From Verrucomicrobiota bacterium (GTDB lineage Bacteria; Verrucomicrobiota; Verrucomicrobiia; Opitutales; Oceanipulchritudinaceae): 20,827 nt of DNA. This document shows positions 15,748 to 20,827 of the stretch, in pieces (position 1 is the first letter of the stretch; each line of letters opens with the position of its first letter). The position numbers and the translations under genes are program-made. The notes under the pieces were generated by a model. That model was given only the letters and a program-made list of their open reading frames with translations, did not search any database and was not told the origin of the DNA. The stretch spans positions 1-20,827 of the forward strand of contig JAAAOD010000039.1 of NCBI GenBank assembly GCA_009908535.1. Direction: 5' to 3'.

Positions 15748-16983
15748 TCACGGGGAAAAACCCGGAAGATAAGCCTGTTGTGGACGCGAGCACATACGGT
15801 ATCGGTGCCGTGCTGTCCCATAGAAATCGGCGAGATCGAAAAGGCCGAATCGGTCCCAAGCGACGCCGCGAACGAGGGTGAACAGGCGCGTAAAACTGTG
15901 CGGCCATTGGCTTTTGAAAGCGATGAAACGCAGCAGAATGTAGAGCAAGAGGGCGGACCAGAGCTGCCAACGGATGGCGTGCTTGGAGTACCCGAGGAAA
16001 TCGCAGACTTTGAAGGTCTGTTTGATCTGCTTGAAGAAGGTCTCGATTCCCCAGCGGCAACGGTACAGGTCGCAAACGCTGGACGGAGCCCAGTCCAGAT
16101 TGTTGGTGAGAAAAACCATGACTCTTTCCTCGCCATCGACTTCGACGAGGGCCTCAACGCGCCGAAGCCGTTGCGGATACTCGGCCTTGGACTTTTGACT
16201 GACCAAGGTGATCTCATCGTCGCGGAGGATCTTTCCGGAAGGTCTGCGCAGGCGTTTGCGACAGACATGGTAACGCAGGTTGTCCTTGGCCCTGGTGACC
16301 CAGAAGATGCCTCGCTGGTGCAAGTGGAAAAGGCTGTCAAAGTGGACGTAAGCCTTGTCAAAAATGGCTATCTCCCCGTCCTGGAGCCCGGCACAGAGGG
16401 CCAGAGCCCGTGTGCTGTCATGATGCGAAGCCTCCTCAATAATAGCGACAGCGGGAAGGAAACTTTGCAGGTTCAGTCGCAAATGCATCTTGGCGGCCGC
16501 TTTGCGCCGCCGGTGCTTGGCCCAGTCCAAGCAGTTGGCAACCAGGGCAATGGTCGTCGAATCCACAGCATGGACGGCCCGCTTGAAGCGGCGGGGCAAT
16601 CCGCTGTAGCGGCCGGCAGGGCCAAAGCCCGGAGAAAGCTCCTGCAAATGACCAAGGACCTTCCAGAAAAGCTCCTCCATCATGTCGCTGTTGCGATGCT
16701 TGTTCGCATGGGAAAGCGTGTTGCGCGTCGGCGCTACCGCGCCCCGGATCGCCGCCAGCTTCGAGGCATGATGGCGAAGGCTGTCGCACACATCGTTGAG
16801 TCCGATCGCATGAGTCAGTTGGCCGAAAATCAAGGCCACCACGTGGCTCCAAGGCGTGAAGGTCCGCGCCTTCTTGTCCACCCCGTGTTTGCGGGCGAGT
16901 TTTTCCGTCTCATGCGACGGGATAAGTTTACAAAGCTGATGCAATGTGCTGCTGTAGTGCTTGGTCGGCGTTATCTTTTTCAC
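15748..16983 (-). CDS. IS4-family transposase (DDE)
   Basis: Cut-and-paste transposase of 411 residues. The N-terminal part (LHQLCKLIPSHETEKLA to FGQLTHAIGLNDVCDSL) fits the DUF4372 domain of this IS4 subgroup. Catalytic acids are D141 (HAVDSTTI), D209 (IFDKAYVHFD) and E314 in YRCRWGIETFFKQIK, which follows the IS4 signature Y-(2)-R-(3)-E-(6)-K exactly (Y307, R310, E314, K321). The C-terminus ends PQQAYLPGFSP, as in relatives. No frameshift or stop interrupts it, so it may be active. The GTG at 16983 is preferred because the family domain starts soon after; a TTG at 17052 would extend it almost to the terminal repeat. Confidence 0.9.
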   Translation of the reverse strand: MKKITPTKHYSSTLHQLCKLIPSHETEKLARKHGVDKKARTFTPWSHVVALIFGQLTHAIGLNDVCDSLRHHASKLAAIRGAVAPTRNTLSHANKHRNSDMMEELFWKVLGHLQELSPGFGPAGRYSGLPRRFKRAVHAVDSTTIALVANCLDWAKHRRRKAAAKMHLRLNLQSFLPAVAIIEEASHHDSTRALALCAGLQDGEIAIFDKAYVHFDSLFHLHQRGIFWVTRAKDNLRYHVCRKRLRRPSGKILRDDEITLVSQKSKAEYPQRLRRVEALVEVDGEERVMVFLTNNLDWAPSSVCDLYRCRWGIETFFKQIKQTFKVCDFLGYSKHAIRWQLWSALLLYILLRFIAFKSQWPHSFTRLFTLVRGVAWDRFGLFDLADFYGTARHRYRMCSRPQQAYLPGFSP

Positions 16984-17058
16984 ACTTCGGATTCTTTGGT
17001 CGGAATCCGGCGCCGGCCATCTTTTTTGTCCGGGCGCAACAACAACCTTCAACTACAT

Positions 17059-17075
17059 CCTGTGGGATGACTGTG
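17059..17075. repeat. IS4 right terminal inverted repeat
   Basis: CCTGTGGGATGACTGTG, inverted relative to the left end with one mismatch. It also carries an outward ATG (17068-17070), in frame with the PIN remnant downstream through an open stretch. Confidence 0.75.
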
Positions 17076-17162
17076 GTTTTGATCATAAAAAGCGGGTGTC
17101 ACCTCTGTTTCCAGGATGCTGTAAATGGTTTCAGTGGAAACGACTTTGAAGGTCGCAGAGGA

Positions 17163-17309
17163 ATGATCATTCCCGACGCGAATTTGTTGACCTACGCCTA
17201 CGACGCGCTGATCGCCGTGCACGCCAGAGAGCACTCCGCAACAATCTACAGCAACGACCGCGACTTTGACCGCTTTAATGGGATCAAGTGGATCAACCCG
17301 CTACAATAG
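17163..17309 (+). pseudogene. PIN-domain (VapC-like) toxin remnant with internal in-frame deletion
   Basis: A 48-residue frame reads MIIPDANLLTYAYD and then ALIAVHAREHSATIYSNDRDF...KWINPLQ. The first part is the typical VapC N-terminus with catalytic D5. The second part is the typical VapC C-terminus (usual form AALAIEHGATLYSTDRDF...WVNPL). The central 80 or so residues, including the conserved glutamate, are missing while the frame is kept. The junction TACGACGCGCTG contains GACGC, so deletion between short repeats is plausible. AGAGGA precedes the ATG. A 13-codon frame (17125-17166, MVSVETTLKVAEE) overlaps its start in ATGA fashion and could be a scrap of an antitoxin. A working RNase is very unlikely. 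Confidence 0.75.
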
Positions 17310-17341
17310 CGCTTTCGATAAAAACAATTCCCCCACACGTG

Positions 17342-17359
17342 GCGTGCGTGCTCGCACGC
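17342..17359. repeat. Hairpin after the PIN remnant
   Basis: GCGTGCG (17342-17348) and CGCACGC (17353-17359) form a perfect 7-bp stem with loop TGCT. No T run follows on the plus strand, so terminator function is uncertain. The rest of the 17310-17516 gap shows no gene. Confidence 0.5.
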
Positions 17360-17516
17360 GCCCCTCGTCGAATTGCCGCCTAAGAATACCATCGATCCCG
17401 GCGGCGGCCTGCGCTTCCGACCATGCTGCGCCCCCGCTTCCGCAAAATCCGGCATTGCCTCGGAGCGTTAATAACGCCTACCATCCCTTCAAAAGCGATC
17501 CTTCCCCACCGACACC

Positions 17517-18023
17517 ATGAAAACGTCGAGCCTCCTCTCCTTTTCGACCGCCCTTCTCCTCGCCGCCTACCTTGCCGCTTGCTCTCCCGGCGGCACGCAT
17601 TACACCGATCCTCAGGGCCGGATCACCTTCAGCCTTCCGCCGGACTGGCAACTCGCCGGCGGGAACGGCACCCGCTTCACCGCTCCGGACAATCCCCGGG
17701 TTCGGGTGCGGATCAACACCGTCCCCCTCTCGCCGCGAGACAATCTGGCCGAAGAGCGCGACACATGGCTCGACTTTCACCGGGAAAAGGGCTTCGAGGT
17801 TCTCGTTTCCGAAACCCGCGAACTATCCGGCGGCTTCAGCGGCGTCGAATACGCCCATACGATGGAGGCCTCCTTCGGCAAAGCCATCGCCCACCACTTC
17901 CTCCTGGTGAAAGACGACGTCAAAGTCGCCGCCCAATTTACGGCTCCCCCCGACGCCTACCGGCGGCATCTGCCCGTCTTCGAACAAGCGGTCCGTTCCA
18001 TCCAAACGACCGGGGACGAGTAA
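17517..18023 (+). CDS. Putative lipoprotein, PsbP/DcrB-like
   Basis: Protein of 168 residues with a lipoprotein signal peptide: MKTSS, a hydrophobic core LLLAAYLAA, and the lipobox cysteine C22 (YLAACS). The mature part begins with YTDPQGRITFSLPPDWQ, then strands and helices ending HLPVFEQAVRSIQ. The 'F-S-L-P-x-x-W' start and the final helix resemble the PsbP/DUF1795 (DcrB-like) fold, but identity cannot be fixed by eye. It should be anchored in the cell envelope. The ATG at 17517 gives a clean signal peptide. Function is unknown; the gene is intact although it sits among broken ones. Confidence 0.78.
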   Translation: MKTSSLLSFSTALLLAAYLAACSPGGTHYTDPQGRITFSLPPDWQLAGGNGTRFTAPDNPRVRVRINTVPLSPRDNLAEERDTWLDFHREKGFEVLVSETRELSGGFSGVEYAHTMEASFGKAIAHHFLLVKDDVKVAAQFTAPPDAYRRHLPVFEQAVRSIQTTGDE

Positions 18024-18053
18024 TCCGGTTGAGGAAACGGACCGTATCGGCCC

Positions 18054-18446
18054 GTGCCCCACACCTTCCATGACCCCTGCTATGAGACCGACCGCCACAA
18101 TTCCTTTTCGCCGAATATCCAACATCAGCTTTGGGTGCGCGCCAACCTTCAGGCAACCGGTTACGAGAGGGCCCTCGACGGCGGCAAGCTAGAGCCATTC
18201 CCGGTCAAAGAATGGGAGGACGAAGACAAAAAGAACCGATGGGACTTCGATTACGAACGGCGCATCTTCGACGAGGTCGCCGTCTCGGCCGACGGGTCCA
18301 ACAAGCACCGCCTCGCCTGGGTGCGCGGGCCGGAACTGGACCTCGCCGCGGGCGACCACACGATCCGGTTTAGTGATAGGAAATTCAATTTCAGCGGTTT
18401 GGTTGGGAAGATAAAGTCGCCAGAGAATGCGGGCCTTGCAAAGTAA
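18054..18446 (+). pseudogene. Fragment of a larger, probably secreted protein, truncated at both ends
   Basis: The frame from GTG 18054 has an in-frame stop at 18030 just before it and shows no signal peptide. Residues such as HQLWVRANLQATGYERALDGG and ELDLAAGDHTIRF are the strand patterns of beta-sandwich, carbohydrate-binding-like domains at the ends of large secreted proteins. After GDHTIRF (about 18371) the sequence changes character and runs into a stop at 18446; this is where the IS91-type element probably begins. I do not recognise the parent family. Confidence 0.6.
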
Positions 18447-20480
18447 AAATCCCTCTCCTCGTGCTTGGGATAGGCCGAGGGGACCGATGGGAGGATTCCC
18501 TTGGTCAGATCCTGGCCGAATTCCGCGCCCAGCCTGGAAAATCCATGGTTATCCAAGGCACGGGGGAGCATTGACGGTACGTATCGAGAGCCGTCGATGG
18601 GGAAAGTCGACGGATCCGTCGGTGAAGAAGACGGGTTCATCCTCAGGAGGAACGGGGTCGATACCGTCCCAAGCGTTTGCTGCGATTGCCCATTGTGCCA
18701 GTTGGGTTTCCTGCCATTGTTCGGGTGTTGGGTCCCATTGGCTATCCTGCCAAGCCTCTGGCAGGCGTTGATCGAACGCGTCGGGGGATTCCTCTGGTTG
18801 GATCTCAGCGGCGGTTTGGGGCCAGGATTCTTCCTCAATATGCTCAGTCCACTCACCGTCGTAGACCACAATCCCGGCGATTTGGTCACGCTGTCGGGCG
18901 TAGCGTTCAAGCCGCTGTTGACGGGCCAGTTCCCATGGCTCGGGTTCATGGACAATACCGTCGAATTCACAGGTGAAGGGCAGTTCGGGCACGTTTGGAT
19001 CGTTGCGTGGGGGAGGGGAGCGGGCGCCCCGGCTGTCGGTGGCGTAACCGAGCCAGCCGAGGGAATTGAGCAGTGCGGCGGCAGCTTCGCGGTCTTCGAG
19101 GAGGCCGATGAGCGCACCGGGGGCAGATCAACGGATCGACCTCCCAGACCTTCCGGATGAGTTCACGCCACTTTTTGCGTGGGATGCGCGGAAAGGCGTG
19201 AGGGGGCAGTTCGATGACCTCTGTGCAATCGGTGGTTTCCGATGGGCCCGCTGGCAGGCAGGCGTCCGGATGGGGATCAAGGGGTAGGCCTTGGGCGAAA
19301 GACAGGGCTCGCTGTTCATGGTCAGCCTGTTCCTGCTCCTTTGAAAAGTCTGCATAGGAGCGACGAATCGGTAGTGGCGTGTCGGCAGCTTCCGGGATTG
19401 CGGCGTTGGCGGCTCGCTTGCGGCGTTCACCCTGGGCGCGGTTGCTGTAGGCACCGTAATAGCGGACAAGATGCTGTCCGGGAGGGGGAATATGCCGGGT
19501 GATGGCGGCGATGAAGGCGGGACCGTTGAAGGTCTCCCACAGGCGATTGGTTGCGTGGTTACGCTTGCTGCGATAAATGACCTCCCCGGTTTCGGGAACA
19601 TAGGTCATCTTCTCCAGCGAGAACGGATTGCGCAGGATGTATTGAGCGAGGTTTTCGAGGCCGTCGTGATCGTCCCTCTGGATGCGGTAGCCGGCGTGGA
19701 TATTGAATCCACTGTGAACCCATTGGAGCATCTTTTGGGCTTCCCGGGCGGACAGCTTGTTCTTCGTGACAAAGACCTTGAGGACACGGACCTGCAGGAG
19801 TTCGGCGACCCGTTCCCAGTCGGTGCGGGGAAGGGCGTGGAAGGTGTGGTGGCCGACGAAGGCACCGTCGGTAATGAGGATGTGCAGGTGCGGGTGGAAG
19901 TTGAGGTAGTCGCCGAAGGTCTGGATGGCGATGATCACGCCGGGTTGGCCGTTGGGCGTTCCGAGACGGTTGCGAATCACGTCGCGCAGGCTCAACCATG
20001 CGGCCTGGCAGAAATCAGTAAGCAAATTGCGGTCATATTGAAAGGCCTTGCGCAGCCGCTTCGGAATGGTGACGACAATCTGCCGGTGGGGGACCTTCCG
20101 CACGACCTCGTGCCGGACAAATTCCCCGAATTGCTGCACTTTCTTCTGGTGGCAACTCGGGCAGAAGTAGCGTTGCTTGCAACTGAAGGCGATCAGGTAA
20201 TCGTGGCCGCAATGGTCGCAGTGCAGGCGGGCAAAGCCATGGCTCAGGTCACCGCAGACAGTGAAGGCGTCGAGCGTTTGGGCGACCACCGGGCGGAAGT
20301 ATCCGTCCCGCTTCTGGAACCGTGTCACGTAGTGTCGCTCAAACGCCTCCCGGTGATCCTCAATGCATTGCGACAGCGGGGAGGCCCGTGGACGACGCGG
20401 ACGGTAGAGGGCGACCGGCATCCACCAAGGATGCCCGCTTCTCCATTACCGGCCAAGCGCTGCGCATGCCTGCATTTGGG
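18372..20480. mobile_element. IS91-family element, approximate ends
   Basis: The element contains a broken HUH transposase on the minus strand. The left limit is placed where the fragment at 18054 loses its domain pattern (about 18372). The right limit lies between the transposase start at 20421 and the antitoxin stop at 20530. IS91 elements have no terminal inverted repeats or target duplication, so neither end can be read directly. An imperfect inverted pair (18460-18473 and 18549-18562, 11 of 14 positions) near the transposase stop may be a terminal hairpin. Confidence 0.6.
18549..20421 (-). pseudogene. IS91-family transposase, frameshifted
   Basis: Rolling-circle (HUH) transposase. From ATG 20421, 436 residues read correctly: an N-terminal zinc finger (C68, C71, C81, C87, C90 in LHCDHCGHD...RYFCPSCHQKK), the metal motif HPHLHILITDG (H178, H180), and the probable catalytic Y261 in ENLAQYILRNP. 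After VDPLICPRC (codon ending 19114) the frame is lost. The normal sequence resumes in another frame as LIGLLEDREAAAALLNSLG, then PELPFTCEFDG, and ends at 18549. Relatives have about five residues (GGxM-like) between these parts, so a small deletion there fits. The catalytic part is intact, so a shortened protein could still be made. Confidence 0.85.
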
Positions 20481-20529
20481 TAGGTGTCGGCCCCTTCTTT
20501 ACGCCCTTTCCGTTATGAGAAAAGCGACC

Positions 20530-20827
20530 TCACGCCACTGTCACCGGCCTGATGCGGGCGCGCAACTGGGATTCCTTTTCCATCTGCACGCGTCGGATGT
20601 CGAACTGGGTCTGCAGGTTGAGCCAGAACTGGGCGCTGGTGCCAAAGAAAATCCCGAGGGCGAGGGCGGTCTCCGCGTTGATGGGGCGCTTGCCCTTGAT
20701 GATTTCATTGACGGTGGAGCGCGGGATGCCGGTGCGCTCGGAGAGTTCCGCCTGGGTCAGGTCGAAGCCGTCGAGGAACTCCTCCTTGAGGATGCGTCCG
20801 GGCGTTGCGCGAAGAATGGCAGGTGTT
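20530..20827 (-). CDS. higA: HigA-family addiction-module antitoxin (5' end beyond window)
   Basis: The 98 visible residues begin TPAILRATPGRILKEEFLDG and continue with the helix-turn-helix FDLTQAELSERTGIPRSTVNEIIKGKRPINAETA and the family-specific LGIFFGTSAQFWLNLQTQFDIRRVQ. This is the HigA antitoxin pattern: DNA-binding repressor and neutraliser of HigB, a ribosome-dependent RNase. Only a few N-terminal residues can be missing. In higBA order the toxin lies upstream, just outside the right edge. The C-terminus is complete, about 110 bp from the IS91 transposase start. Confidence 0.9.
   Translation of the reverse strand, partial: TPAILRATPGRILKEEFLDGFDLTQAELSERTGIPRSTVNEIIKGKRPINAETALALGIFFGTSAQFWLNLQTQFDIRRVQMEKESQLRARIRPVTVA

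Larger units (their letters stand above)
15613..17075. mobile_element. IS4-family insertion sequence, about 1463 bp
   Basis: The element is bounded by 17-base terminal inverted repeats that agree at 16 positions (15613-15629 and 17059-17075) and carries one transposase gene with complete DDE motifs. The size fits the IS4 family. I see no target-site duplication: the left flank ends AGTGAAGA and the right flank starts GTTTTGAT. Either the true ends lie a few bases away, or flanking DNA was deleted after insertion. Both flanks are small accessory genes. Confidence 0.8.

Noticed and set aside
15735..15755. TCCCACAGGAT near the IS4 transposase stop as the left IS end
   Set aside because: It matches the right end over only 11 bases, against 16 of 17 for the repeat at 15613, and would leave the end almost inside the gene.
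18251..19117. Open frame of 288 codons on the minus strand under the IS91 transposase tail
   Set aside because: The continuous homologous tail reads in a different frame (18549-18992 and upstream); this one is a proline/serine-rich shadow.
14930..20827. Search for a CRISPR array or a multi-gene defence island
   Set aside because: No regularly spaced repeats and no cas, restriction or effector genes; the only relevant items are a toxin remnant and a lone antitoxin.

Overview
The window is GC-rich, densely coded bacterial chromosome. The best taxonomic guess is Verrucomicrobiota (Opitutae-like). This rests on the short primary-type sigma factor with its Verrucomicrobia-like core, and on the gene mix (GxxExxY protein, lone voltage-gated Na+ channel, IS4/IS91 elements). 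It is inference; no rRNA or other marker is present to settle it.

Positions 1-14929 look like conserved chromosome. A minus-strand cluster leuB > alaS > EVE-domain gene (4154-1) is tightly spaced. Divergent from it is a membrane-anchored, LolA-like hypothetical gene (4263-5168), which converges on a beta-CASP metallo-beta-lactamase nuclease (5180-6544, minus). Then come purH and an orphan PAS histidine kinase (6677-9413, plus). They meet a primary-type sigma factor (rpoD/sigA-like, minus) at a shared bidirectional terminator. priA and a multi-membrane-span protein of possible UbiA-like type overlap by one base (10729-13811, plus). A NaChBac-type sodium channel (13895-14728, minus) and tRNA-Ser(CGA) (14840-14929) close this part.

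Positions 14930-20827, directly 3' of the tRNA, look like accessory DNA full of remnants. In order they hold: a REP-like inverted repeat starting at the base after the tRNA CCA; a 24-bp tandem repeat; a GxxExxY nuclease-fold gene; an IS4-family element with 17-bp terminal repeats; an in-frame internally deleted PIN-domain (VapC-like) toxin; a lipoprotein gene; a fragment of a larger probably secreted protein; an IS91-family element with a frameshifted transposase that probably truncated that fragment; and a HigA-type antitoxin running off the right edge.

I found no convincing new defence or metabolic system. The most interesting points are the IS4 end apparently donating the start codon of the GxxExxY gene, the neat in-frame collapse of the PIN toxin, the repeat abutting tRNA-Ser, and the unexplained membrane gene translationally coupled to priA.
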